DNA of 64,000 nucleotides from Pseudarthrobacter sulfonivorans (GTDB taxonomy: Bacteria > Actinomycetota > Actinomycetes > Actinomycetales > Micrococcaceae). A program made the position numbers and the translations under genes. Location of the stretch: positions 62,001 through 126,000 of the forward strand of contig NZ_JANFCZ010000004.1 in NCBI RefSeq assembly GCF_024391045.1, given 5' to 3'. Shown here one piece after another: positions 50,736 through 58,860 of this stretch. Every line of letters starts with the position of its first letter. The first letter of the stretch is position 1. The notes under the pieces were generated by a model, which was not told the origin of the DNA, did not search any database, and saw only the letters and a program-made list of their open reading frames with translations.

Positions 50736-51479
50736 ATGCGCCTCCACCCCCTGACGTCGCTGGCGGCTGCCGGAAGTACTGCGGTGATCACGACGGCGGC
50801 CGCCAGCTGGCCGCTGTCCGTCGCCGTTTGTGCCGGTGCCGTGGGGCTCGCGCTGGCGGCCGGAATCGCTCACCGGCTGCTCCCGGCCGCAGTCGCGATT
50901 CTGCTTCCCCTGGGGTTGTCCCTGCTGGTGCTGCACGGACTGTTCTTTCCCGGGGGAATCACCGTGCTGGCTGAGTGGGGACCGGCGCGGCTGACGGCCG
51001 AAGGCCTGGAGTTCGCCGCCGAACGAACGGCGCAGCTTTCGGCCGCCGTCCTGGCGCTGCTGTTGTTTTCCTTCCGTGTCAGCGTGCCTGACCTGGTGGC
51101 GGCCCTGTCGTCGCGGGGAGTCAGCGGCCGGTTCGCCTATGTCCTGGCCTCGACCCTGACCCTGTTGCCGGCCATCAGCGGGCGGGTGCTGCGGATCCGG
51201 CAAGCGCAGGAATCCCGCGGCCTGGTGATCCGCCGGGGCTGGGTGCAGCGCATGGTCGCGTTCCGGCTGCAGGCGGTGCCGCTGGTCTTCTCCCTGGTTG
51301 ACGAGGCCGGAACACGCGCCCAGGCATTGGAGGCACGCGGGTTCGGCAGCAGGGGCCCCCGCACGAGCTACCGCGAGGTTCCGGATCCGCCATTCCAGCG
51401 TGTGCTCCGGCTGGTGCTGTTACTGGCCGCTGTTGCTGCCATCGCGGCCCGGGTGGCGCTCCCGACGGCGGGTGCCTGA
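50736..51479 (+). CDS. ecfT: ECF transporter transmembrane (T) component
   Basis: The 247-aa protein (ATG at 50736) has about five helices and the two Ala/Ser-Arg-Gly coupling motifs that contact the ATPases: QAQESRGLVIRRG (about residue 153) and QALEARGFGSRG (about residue 190). These are diagnostic for EcfT. It couples ATP hydrolysis in EcfA to the S component. A longer reading from 50619 would overlap ecfS heavily and lacks the family start. It ends 2 nt before ecfA. Confidence 0.88.
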   Translation: MRLHPLTSLAAAGSTAVITTAAASWPLSVAVCAGAVGLALAAGIAHRLLPAAVAILLPLGLSLLVLHGLFFPGGITVLAEWGPARLTAEGLEFAAERTAQLSAAVLALLLFSFRVSVPDLVAALSSRGVSGRFAYVLASTLTLLPAISGRVLRIRQAQESRGLVIRRGWVQRMVAFRLQAVPLVFSLVDEAGTRAQALEARGFGSRGPRTSYREVPDPPFQRVLRLVLLLAAVAAIAARVALPTAGA

Positions 51480-51481
51480 GG

Positions 51482-53026
51482 ATGTCCGGCACGTTCACTC
51501 CGGCGCTGGCGGCCCGCGTGACGAGCTTCACGTACCACGGTGCTTCGGGCCCGGCACTGGCGGGTGTCAACGTGTCGGTGGCTCCAGGATCCCTGACAGC
51601 CGTCCTGGGCGGTTCGGGCAGCGGCAAGTCAACCCTGGGGCGGCTCCTGGCCGGTTGGCTGCGTCCCGGCAGCGGCGGCGCCATGGATGGATTCCTGGAA
51701 CTGGCCGGCACCCGGCTCGAGTTCCGGGGAGCGCCGGAGGATCCACGGATCGACCCGGCCGGGTGGTGCCGGCAGGTTGGTTTTGTGCCGCAGGACGCGG
51801 CGGCGTCGTTGTCCACCGTTCGTGCCACCGTGGCCGAAGAGCTGGCCTTCGGCCTGGAGAACCTCGGGACGGGCCGGCCGAAGATGCAGGAGGCCGTCCG
51901 CCGGGTGGCGTCCCTCACCGGGCTGGGCAATCTGCTGGACCGTGACCCGGCCAGGCTCTCAGGGGGTGAGCTTCGCCGCCTCGCCATTGGCTGTGCCGTT
52001 ATCACCAGCCCGCCGGTACTGGTACTTGACGAACCTTTCGCCTCGCTGGACACCGACGGTGCTGGGGCCCTGACGGTCCTGCTGCGGAACCTCGTGGCCG
52101 GTGGCACCGCCGTCGTCGTTTTGAGCCAGGCCGTGCACGCCCTGCTGTCCGACGCAGACCGCTGGATCCTGCTGCATGATGGCGCGTCGGTCATGGCGGG
52201 AACGCCGGCGCAACTGGCCACCACTCCTGATCTCGCCGCCGCCGGTGTCGTGGTGGCCCGGAACGAACGGGACGGATTGCCGCCGGACCAGGCGGCCCGG
52301 GCCCGTCCAAGAGGGGGCGGAACTGCGCCGTCGGGCGTTCCGGCGCTGGAGCTCCGCGATGTCAGCTTTGCCTATGAACGGCCGAAGGACCGGAAGCGGT
52401 TGGGCCGGTCCGCCCTACGCACGCCCGGGCCCTCGGTCCTGAACGGCGTCAGCCTTTCAGTGCACCCCGGTGAAATCGTTGCCGTCATCGGGCCGAATGG
52501 TGCCGGCAAGTCCACCTTGCTGCGGCACTTGAACGGGCTGCAGCAGCCGCTGGCCGGCAGCGTCCGGGTCAGCGGGCAGGACATCGCCGGGCTGCTCCCC
52601 GGCAGGGTGGCCGCGGATGTCGGGCTGCTCTTCCAGGAGCCTCGGGACCAGTTGTTTGAGCGGACAGCGGAGCGGGAAGTCGGCTTCGGGCTGGCTGGCG
52701 GCCCTGCTGCCACGGCCTCGGTGGGACGGGCTTTGGCCGCCGTGGGCCTGGCGGAGGTGGCCCAAAAGCACCCCGCTGAACTGCCGGCCTCGCAGCAGCG
52801 GCTCCTCGCACTGGCCACGGTGCTGGCCAGGCAGCCGCGGGTGATGGCTTTGGATGAGCCGACGGTCGCCCTCGACCGCCACAGCCTGGCGATGCTGGAC
52901 GCAACGGTGCGGCACGCCGCGGAGGAGGGCGCCGCCGTCGTCCTCGTAACGCATGACCTGGCCTATGCGCGCTCCCTGGCGCACCGGCTGGTACGCCTCG
53001 ACGCTGGCCGCCTGCGGGACGTGTGA
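51482..53026 (+). CDS. ecfA: ECF transporter ATPase, two ABC domains fused
   Basis: The 514-aa protein holds two ATPase domains in one chain. First: Walker A GGSGSGKST (residue 42-50), signature LSGGELRRLA, Walker B VLVLDEPFASLD. Second: Walker A GPNGAGKST (about residue 340), Walker B VMALDEPTVALD, but a degenerate signature (ELPASQQRLLALA instead of LSGGQ). The two domains form a heterodimer-like motor for the S and T components. The altered signature implies one of the two composite ATP sites is impaired, a known pattern in asymmetric ABC ATPases. The stop codon begins a long palindromic repeat shared with the convergent fadB-like gene. Confidence 0.9.
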   Translation: MSGTFTPALAARVTSFTYHGASGPALAGVNVSVAPGSLTAVLGGSGSGKSTLGRLLAGWLRPGSGGAMDGFLELAGTRLEFRGAPEDPRIDPAGWCRQVGFVPQDAAASLSTVRATVAEELAFGLENLGTGRPKMQEAVRRVASLTGLGNLLDRDPARLSGGELRRLAIGCAVITSPPVLVLDEPFASLDTDGAGALTVLLRNLVAGGTAVVVLSQAVHALLSDADRWILLHDGASVMAGTPAQLATTPDLAAAGVVVARNERDGLPPDQAARARPRGGGTAPSGVPALELRDVSFAYERPKDRKRLGRSALRTPGPSVLNGVSLSVHPGEIVAVIGPNGAGKSTLLRHLNGLQQPLAGSVRVSGQDIAGLLPGRVAADVGLLFQEPRDQLFERTAEREVGFGLAGGPAATASVGRALAAVGLAEVAQKHPAELPASQQRLLALATVLARQPRVMALDEPTVALDRHSLAMLDATVRHAAEEGAAVVLVTHDLAYARSLAHRLVRLDAGRLRDV

Positions 53027-53117
53027 AGCCCCCCTCGGAGTTTTTGGCCAGATAATCCGGCTTTAAAGGCCTAAGAACGGCATTATCTGGCCAAAAACTC
53101 CTCAGCCGAGGGGCTTC
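53025..53117. repeat. Composite palindrome between convergent genes, copy 1 of repeat family
   Basis: An inner perfect 19-bp palindrome GAGTTTTTGGCCAGATAAT (53038-53056) pairs with 53082-53100. It is enclosed by outer arms GAAGCC.../...GGCTTC (53025-53037 and 53101-53117) with a small bulge. It reaches from the ecfA stop to the stop of the next gene, so it probably terminates both. The T-run lies in the 5' arm in each direction, which is not the normal terminator form. A second copy of the core is at 56641-56698. Confidence 0.75.
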
Positions 53118-55296
53118 AGGCGTGGCTGGGAGCCGCCGCCGCGGCGCTGGAGGCGGTTCCCGGTGCGTGGAACCGCTTGCCGTTCACCCGTTCCGAAGCC
53201 CCCATCCGGTCCAGGTAGGGCGTGATGCCGCCCAGGAACATGGGCCAGCCGGCGCCGAGGATCATGCAGAGGTCGATGTCCTCGGGGCCGGCAACCACAC
53301 CTTCGGTGAGCATCAGGCCGATTTCCTCGGCCAGGGCGTCCTGGACCCGGTGCAGGACGTCGGCTCCGGTGGAGGGGGACGTGCCGAAGGACATCAGGGA
53401 CAGCGTGGACGCGGGGATTTCCTGGCTGCCGTCTGCGCTCGGGGCCCAGAGTGACTTCACGCCGTTGTCGATCAGCTTCTGCAGGTTGGCGGACACCTCG
53501 AAGCGGTCGCCGAACGCGGCGTGCAGGGATTCCTGGACGTGTTGCGCCACCGGCAGGCCCACCATGGCGCCCAGGGTGAACGGGGTCATCGGCAGCCCCA
53601 TGGGACGGAGGGCGTTGTCCGCGACCTCGGCCGGGGTGCCTTCATCAAAGGCCGCCACCACCTCGCCCATGAGCCGCAGCAGGACCCTGTTCACCACGAA
53701 GGCGGGGGCATCCTTGACCAGCACGGCGGTCTTTTTCAGGCCCTTGGCCAGCTCAAACGCGGTGGCCAGCACGGCATCCCCGGTTCTGGGTGCGCGCACG
53801 ACTTCCAGCAGCGGCATGACGGCCACCGGGTTGAAGAAGTGGAAGCCCACCAGCCGTTCCGGGTACTGGAGGTCAGCCGCCATGGCCGTGACGGAGAGGG
53901 ATGAGGTGTTGGTGGCGAGGATACACTCCGGTGAGACGATGGCCTCGACTTCGGCGAAGACCTGCTTCTTGACGTTCAGCTCCTCAAAGACGGCTTCGAT
54001 GACGAAGTCGGCGTCCGCGAAGGCTTCCTTGGACACGGAACCTGTTACCAGTGCTTTGGTGCGGTTTGCGGCGTCCGGGCTGATCCGCTTCTTGCCCAGG
54101 AGCTTCTCCACCTCGGCGTGGACATAGCCCACGCCCTTGTCCACCCGAGCCTGGTCGATGTCCGTCATGACCACGGGGACCTTTAGCTGGCGGGCGAACA
54201 GCAGCGCGAGTTGGCTTGCCATCAGGCCCGCACCCACCACGCCCACCTTGGTCACCGGCCGGGCAAGCTTCCGGTCCGGCGCACCTGCCGGCCGCTTGGA
54301 CCGCTTTTGCACCAGGTCGAGGAACGCGTACACCGTGGCCCGGAATTCATCGCTCTGCATCAGCCCGGCCAGCGTCTCGCACTCGAGGGCTGCGGACTCG
54401 GCCTGGCTCATGGTCCGGTTGGCCTCCATGATGTCCAGGACCTTTGCCGGTGCCGGGGAGGCGTTGGACGTTTTGGCTTCCACGAACGACCGGCCGGCGG
54501 CCACTGCCGCGGCCCACCGACCGGCGACGGCGGGATCGGCGGGATCGACGGCGCTGGCCCGTTCCGGAACAGCCTCGCCGCTGATCACCTTCGCAGCCCA
54601 AAGGAGGGACTGTTCCAGGAAGTCGGCGGGTTCGAACAGGGCATCGGCGACGCCGAGTTCGAAGGCCTGCGTTCCGCTGAGCGTGCGATTGTTGCTGAGC
54701 GGATTCTCGATCATCACCTTGACCGCGTTCTCCGGGCCGATCAGCCGCGGCAGGATGTAGACGCCGCCCCAGCCCGGGACCAGGCCAAGGAACGCCTCAG
54801 GCAGGGCCAGCGCGCCCGCCCCGGTGGACACCGTCCGGTAGGTGGACTGCAGCGCGATCTCCAGGCCGCCGCCGAGGGCTACGCCGTTGATGAAGGCGAA
54901 GCTGGGGACGCCGAGGTTGGCAAGGGTTGCGTAAACATCGTGTCCGAGCTGGGCCATCCACAGGCCGTGCTCCCGGTTCTCCAGGGACTTGACCGCGGAC
55001 AGGTCCGCACCGGCCACCAGGAAATAGGGTTTGCCGGTGACGCCGACGCCCACGATTTCCCCGCGGGCGGCGCGTTCCTTCAGCCCCTCCAGGACGGTGC
55101 CGAGTTCCAGCAGGGTGTTCGGGCCCAGCGTGGTGGGTTTGGAGTGGTCCAGCCCGTTATCGAGGGTGATCAGGGCAAAGACTCCAGGGCTTGGCCGGCC
55201 CGGTGCCGCCGGCAGGTCAATGTCCTGCACATACGAGTGCGTCACAGTCTCATTCGGAAAGAGTTCGGCAAGCTTGATGAAATCGGCGGCGCTCAT
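53116..55296 (-). CDS. fadB: FadB-like multifunctional enzyme (enoyl-CoA hydratase / 3-hydroxyacyl-CoA dehydrogenase)
   Basis: The 726-aa protein carries out the hydration and second oxidation steps of beta-oxidation. The N-terminal crotonase domain (to about residue 310) has GVALGGGLEIALQSTYR and PEAFLGLVPGWGGVYILPR. The dehydrogenase domain has VGVVGAGLMASQLALLFA (NAD motif with Ser-Gln in place of the usual Gly-x-Gly end), LATNTSSLSVTAMA and GFHFFNPVAVMPLLEVV. A C-terminal helical domain follows. It overlaps fadA by 4 nt (ATGA), so FadA and FadB are made together. Bracketed by two copies of the palindromic repeat. Confidence 0.92.
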   Translation of the reverse strand: MSAADFIKLAELFPNETVTHSYVQDIDLPAAPGRPSPGVFALITLDNGLDHSKPTTLGPNTLLELGTVLEGLKERAARGEIVGVGVTGKPYFLVAGADLSAVKSLENREHGLWMAQLGHDVYATLANLGVPSFAFINGVALGGGLEIALQSTYRTVSTGAGALALPEAFLGLVPGWGGVYILPRLIGPENAVKVMIENPLSNNRTLSGTQAFELGVADALFEPADFLEQSLLWAAKVISGEAVPERASAVDPADPAVAGRWAAAVAAGRSFVEAKTSNASPAPAKVLDIMEANRTMSQAESAALECETLAGLMQSDEFRATVYAFLDLVQKRSKRPAGAPDRKLARPVTKVGVVGAGLMASQLALLFARQLKVPVVMTDIDQARVDKGVGYVHAEVEKLLGKKRISPDAANRTKALVTGSVSKEAFADADFVIEAVFEELNVKKQVFAEVEAIVSPECILATNTSSLSVTAMAADLQYPERLVGFHFFNPVAVMPLLEVVRAPRTGDAVLATAFELAKGLKKTAVLVKDAPAFVVNRVLLRLMGEVVAAFDEGTPAEVADNALRPMGLPMTPFTLGAMVGLPVAQHVQESLHAAFGDRFEVSANLQKLIDNGVKSLWAPSADGSQEIPASTLSLMSFGTSPSTGADVLHRVQDALAEEIGLMLTEGVVAGPEDIDLCMILGAGWPMFLGGITPYLDRMGASERVNGKRFHAPGTASSAAAAAPSHA

Positions 55297-56594
55297 GCGG
55301 CGGCTCCTTCGGTGGTTGCTGCGGCGGCCGTTTCGGTGCTGGCAGCGCTGGAGTCTGTGTAGTCAGAATGATGCGGGTTTTCCCAGATGACGGTGGCGCC
55401 CATGCCCAGGCCGATGCACATGGTGGTGATGCCGTACCGGACGGAAGGGTCTTCTTCGAACTGCCGGGCGAGCTGGTTCATGAGCCTGACGCCGGAGGAG
55501 GCCAGCGGGTGGCCCACTGCGATGGCGCCGCCGTAGCGGTTCACGCGGGGGTCGTCGTCGGAAATTCCAAAGTGGTCCAGGAAGCTGAGCACCTGGACGG
55601 CGAAGGCTTCGTTGATCTCGAACAGTCCGATGTCCTCAATGCTGAGTCCGGCGTTCTTGAGTGCCTTTTCGGTGGCGGGGACGGGACCGATGCCCATCAC
55701 CTCGGGCTCAACTCCCGCGTAGGCGTAGCTGACCAGGCGCATCTTGACCGGCAGGCCCAGCTCCGCGGCGGCCTCGGAGGATGCCAGCACCGCTGCGGTG
55801 GCGCCGTCGTTCAGGCCGGCGGCGTTGCCTGCCGTCACCCGGCCGTGGGCGCGGAACGGTGTGCGCAGGGCCGCGAGGTCCTCTAACGTGGTGCCCGGCC
55901 GGGGCGGCTCGTCAACGGTGTTCACCGTCCAGCCCTGGCCCGGCTTCAGGCTGGCCACCGGGACAAGGTCCGGCTGGATCCGGTCGCTGGCGTAGGCCGC
56001 CGCAAGTTTCTGCTGCGAGGCAATGGCGTAGGCGTCGGTGCGTTCCTTCGTGATGGCGGGGAAGCGGTCATGGAGGTTTTCGGCTGTGTTGCCCATGTTC
56101 AGCGCGGCCGGATCAACCAGGCGCTCGGACATAAAACGCGGGTTCGGATCGGCGCCCGAGCCCATCGGATGGTTGCCCATGTGCTCCACACCGCCGGCAA
56201 TCACGACGTCGTACGCGCCGAAGCCGATGCCGCTCGCCGTCGTGGTGACTGCGGTCATGGCCCCTGCACACATCCGGTCGATGGCGAAGCCGGGCACGGT
56301 GCGGGGGAGCCCGGCGAGGAGCGCAGCCGTGCGGCCGAGCGTCAGGCCCTGGTCTCCGGTCTGGGTGGTGGCAGCTACGGCCACTTCGTCGATCCGCGCC
56401 GCGGGCAGGGAGGGGTTGCGGCGCAGCAGTTCGCGGATGCACTTCACCATCAGGTCATCGGCGCGGGTGCCGGCATAGATGCCTTTCTCGCCGGCCTTCC
56501 CGAAGGGGGTGCGGACGCCGTCAACAAAGACGACGTCGCGGACAGTGCGCGGGGATCCGCTGCTGTGTTCTCCGCTGGGACGGGCTTGGCTCAC
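55293..56594 (-). CDS. fadA: Acetyl-CoA C-acyltransferase (beta-oxidation thiolase)
   Basis: The 433-aa thiolase cleaves 3-ketoacyl-CoA to acetyl-CoA. The nucleophile is Cys109 in AIDRMCAGAMTAV. The catalytic His is in GGAIAVGHPLASSGVR and the second Cys in TTMCIGLGMGAT. GTG start with GAGGAG 8 nt upstream. It is the first gene of the fadA-fadB operon. A promoter lies inside a 36-nt perfect palindrome about 140 nt upstream, and copy 2 of a palindromic repeat lies in the leader between them. The Ala/Glu-rich C-terminal tail (about 25 residues) is unusual. Confidence 0.93.
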   Translation of the reverse strand: MSQARPSGEHSSGSPRTVRDVVFVDGVRTPFGKAGEKGIYAGTRADDLMVKCIRELLRRNPSLPAARIDEVAVAATTQTGDQGLTLGRTAALLAGLPRTVPGFAIDRMCAGAMTAVTTTASGIGFGAYDVVIAGGVEHMGNHPMGSGADPNPRFMSERLVDPAALNMGNTAENLHDRFPAITKERTDAYAIASQQKLAAAYASDRIQPDLVPVASLKPGQGWTVNTVDEPPRPGTTLEDLAALRTPFRAHGRVTAGNAAGLNDGATAAVLASSEAAAELGLPVKMRLVSYAYAGVEPEVMGIGPVPATEKALKNAGLSIEDIGLFEINEAFAVQVLSFLDHFGISDDDPRVNRYGGAIAVGHPLASSGVRLMNQLARQFEEDPSVRYGITTMCIGLGMGATVIWENPHHSDYTDSSAASTETAAAATTEGAAA

Positions 56595-56640
56595 GTTTAC
56601 TCCTCATCGAGACATTGGCACCGTCCGAGGATGCGACGAG

Positions 56641-56698
56641 TTTTTTTCCAGATAATCCGTCATTCCGGGCCCGTCAGGGCGATTATCTGGACAAAAAA
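56641..56698. repeat. Palindromic repeat, copy 2, in the fadA leader
   Basis: CCAGATAATC (56648-56657) pairs with GATTATCTGG (56681-56690), flanked by T7 on the left and A6 on the right. It matches the core CCAGATAAT...ATTATCTGG of copy 1 at 53038-53100, with similar spacer length and the same flanking T and A runs. In each direction the T-run precedes the stem, so it is not a canonical terminator. Confidence 0.7.
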
Positions 56699-56724
56699 GC
56701 CGGCAGCACTCCTCAGGGCGGCAG

Positions 56725-56760
56725 TGCACTCTATGTTACTCGTGAGTAACATAGAGTGCA
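56725..56760 (-). promoter_or_regulatory. Perfect 36-nt palindrome containing the fadA promoter
   Basis: Arms of 17 nt (TGCACTCTATGTTACTC and complement) flank a 2-nt centre; the inner TTACTCGTGAGTAA is an ideal TetR-type dyad. On the minus strand TTGCAC (complement of 56756-56761) and TAACAT (complement of 56733-56738) are separated by exactly 17 nt, forming a good promoter for fadA. The overlap points to repression by a dimeric regulator. It also follows the RNase D stop and could fold as a hairpin. Confidence 0.6.
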
Positions 56761-56778
56761 AGAGTCCCGGCAGGGGTG

Positions 56779-58107
56779 CTACTCGGCGGCCTTGGGTTCC
56801 TTCGGCGGCAGCGGCTGCGGGTTGAGGAAGGCGGCAGTGATCAGCGGCGCGGCCAGGCCGATCTGCCACTCGCGGGCACCCAGGGAGCGGAGGTCGGCGG
56901 CCACCGTCTCGACGGTGACGTCCACCGGCGGACGCCAGGCCACGCGGCGCAGGTAGTCAGGAGTGAGCAGGTTTTCCATCGGCAGGTTCAGCTCGTCGGC
57001 CTTGGCCTGCAGGAGCGGGCGGGCCGTGGACAGGCGGGCGGCGGCCTCAGGATCGCGGTCCGCCCAGACGCGGGGCGGGGGAGGGGCGTTGGTGGGCAGG
57101 TGCAGCGGCGGCAGCTCCTCAAGGTCCCGGGCAGCAGCGATGCACCGAAGCCAGCGGGGCGCCTCGCGCTGCGCCGCCCGCCCGTGGAAACCCTTGGTGC
57201 CCAGGAGCTGGGGCACGGTGGCGGGCATGGCCTTGGCCGCGGACACGAGGGCGGAATCGGGAATGAGCCGGCCCGGTGCGACGTCGCGCTTTTGCGCCAG
57301 CGAGTCCCGTTCGAGCCACATTTCCCGGACTGCCGCCAGCTGCCGGCGGTCCCGGATCTGGTGCAGGCCCGAAGTCTTGCGCCAGGGATCGATCCTGGGC
57401 GGCGCCACGCCGGCGGCGAGGATGGCGGCGAACTCCTGCTCCGCGTAGTCCAGCTTGCCGTCCGCCACCAGCAGGTCGATGAGTTCCTCGCGCAGCTCCG
57501 TCAGGACTTCCACGTCCAGGGCCGCATAGCGCAGCCAGGGTTCCGGCAGCGGCCGGGTGGACCAGTCAGCGGCGGAGTGTTCTTTAGCCAGTCCAAAGCC
57601 CAGCAGCTGTTCGATGACGGCAGCCAGGCCCACGCGGGGCAGTCCGGCAAGGCGTGCGGCCAATTCCGTATCGAACAGTTTGTCCGGCCACATGCCGAGC
57701 TCCAGCAGGCAGGGCAGGTCCTGGCTGGCCGCGTGCAGGATCCACTCCACGCCTTTGAGCGCATCGTTGATGATGGCGAGGTCATCGAATGGTTCGGGGT
57801 CGATCAGCCAGGTGCCCGAGCCTTCGCGGCGGATCTGGACCAGGAAGGCGCGCTGGCCGTAGCGGAATCCCGAGGCACGTTCGGCGTCGACCCCCGCGGG
57901 CCCGGTTCCGGCGGCGATGGCTGCCGCGCACCGCTCCAGCCCGGACTGCGTTTCAATGACCAGCGGCACGCCGTCACGGGGTGCGTCGAGGTCAATGACC
58001 ACGGGGACTTGGCTGTCGAAGCCTTCCACCATGATGTGGTCAGTTGTGTCATCAGTGTCATCAGCCGGGGCGCCGGCTGTGGTGTTATCCGGAGTGTGTG
58101 GGGTCAT
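56779..58107 (-). CDS. rnd: Ribonuclease D-like 3'-5' exonuclease with HRDC domain
   Basis: The 442-aa protein has a DEDDy exonuclease domain. VDAERASGF (about residue 73-81) gives the Asp-x-Glu pair, SQDLPCLLELG (about residue 142) the second Asp, and RYAALDVEVLTEL (about residue 209) the Tyr-x3-Asp. An HRDC domain follows (LPQLLGTKGF...; about residues 260-330) and then a C-terminal helical region. It probably trims tRNA and stable RNA ends. The N-terminus has a 40-residue acidic lead. Starts 45 nt after DUF3000 on the same strand; this pairing is typical for Actinobacteria. Confidence 0.9.
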   Translation of the reverse strand: MTPHTPDNTTAGAPADDTDDTTDHIMVEGFDSQVPVVIDLDAPRDGVPLVIETQSGLERCAAAIAAGTGPAGVDAERASGFRYGQRAFLVQIRREGSGTWLIDPEPFDDLAIINDALKGVEWILHAASQDLPCLLELGMWPDKLFDTELAARLAGLPRVGLAAVIEQLLGFGLAKEHSAADWSTRPLPEPWLRYAALDVEVLTELREELIDLLVADGKLDYAEQEFAAILAAGVAPPRIDPWRKTSGLHQIRDRRQLAAVREMWLERDSLAQKRDVAPGRLIPDSALVSAAKAMPATVPQLLGTKGFHGRAAQREAPRWLRCIAAARDLEELPPLHLPTNAPPPPRVWADRDPEAAARLSTARPLLQAKADELNLPMENLLTPDYLRRVAWRPPVDVTVETVAADLRSLGAREWQIGLAAPLITAAFLNPQPLPPKEPKAAE

Positions 58108-58152
58108 GATGCTTTCAGTTTAGCGATCAGTGGTCATTGACAGGGTGCGGTC

Positions 58153-58803
58153 CTAGTTCCGGCGGCGGTTGGGAAGTGCGGAGACGCCGTCGGGCAGGGG
58201 AGGCAGGCCGGCGAACGTACACACCATGTCGGACCACGCCTCCAGGTGTGCCGTGACGTCCGACGACGCCGGGGTCCACGAAGCGCGCAGTTCGATGTCG
58301 ATCGACCCGGGCCGGTCCGAAAGCGTGCCGAAGCTCTCCGACAGGACGCGGGTGGCAGTCCCGCCGGCCGCCCGGTAGGGGGCCTTGTGGTTCTCGAGGG
58401 CTTCAACGAGCCACGTCCAGGCCACGGTGCCGAGCATTTCATCATTGCCCATCTCGGGCTCAAGCTGGGCCCGAATGTAGGTCACGATGCGGAATTCCCC
58501 GTCCCAGACCGCGGAGCCTTCGGGGTCATGCAGCAGGATGAACCGGCCGGTGGCCAGCTCGGTGTCTTCGTCCTCCGTGCCTGAGGCTGCGGCCAGGGCC
58601 ATGGCTGCGGGGCCGTGGAGAGGAGTGGTGCCGCTGCCGGGACCGGGCGCCATGACCTCGGCTCCGAGTGCCACCGCGAACGGTGCCAGCCGCGCCGGCG
58701 CCGGAATTTCCGCCAGGCGCAGTTCACTGCGGCACCGGGCTTTCCTGAGTGTTCCCAAGGCGTGGAGAAATTCCGGGGGAACCTGGGCGAGTGCGTTCAC
58801 CAT
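58153..58803 (-). CDS. DUF3000 family protein
   Basis: The 216-aa protein starts MVNALAQVPPEFLHALGTLRKARCR and carries the DUF3000 features: RLAEIPAPARLAPFAVALGAEV (about residues 29-50), GRFILLHDPEGSAVWDGEFRIV and AWTWLVEALENHKAPYRAAGGT. The fold and function are unknown; conserved next to RNase D. It is soluble. It lies on the same strand as RNase D with a 45-nt gap and probably shares its transcript. Confidence 0.87.
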   Translation of the reverse strand: MVNALAQVPPEFLHALGTLRKARCRSELRLAEIPAPARLAPFAVALGAEVMAPGPGSGTTPLHGPAAMALAAASGTEDEDTELATGRFILLHDPEGSAVWDGEFRIVTYIRAQLEPEMGNDEMLGTVAWTWLVEALENHKAPYRAAGGTATRVLSESFGTLSDRPGSIDIELRASWTPASSDVTAHLEAWSDMVCTFAGLPPLPDGVSALPNRRRN

Positions 58804-58860
58804 CGCAGATTACGCAACAGGGCCAGGCACACAGCGCAGGCTCGCCGTCGGCCGGTCATG

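Noticed and set aside
53025..53117. Simple intrinsic terminator
   Set aside because: The T-run is in the 5' arm in both directions and the core recurs at 56641-56698, so a repeat-family description fits better, although it may still end transcripts.
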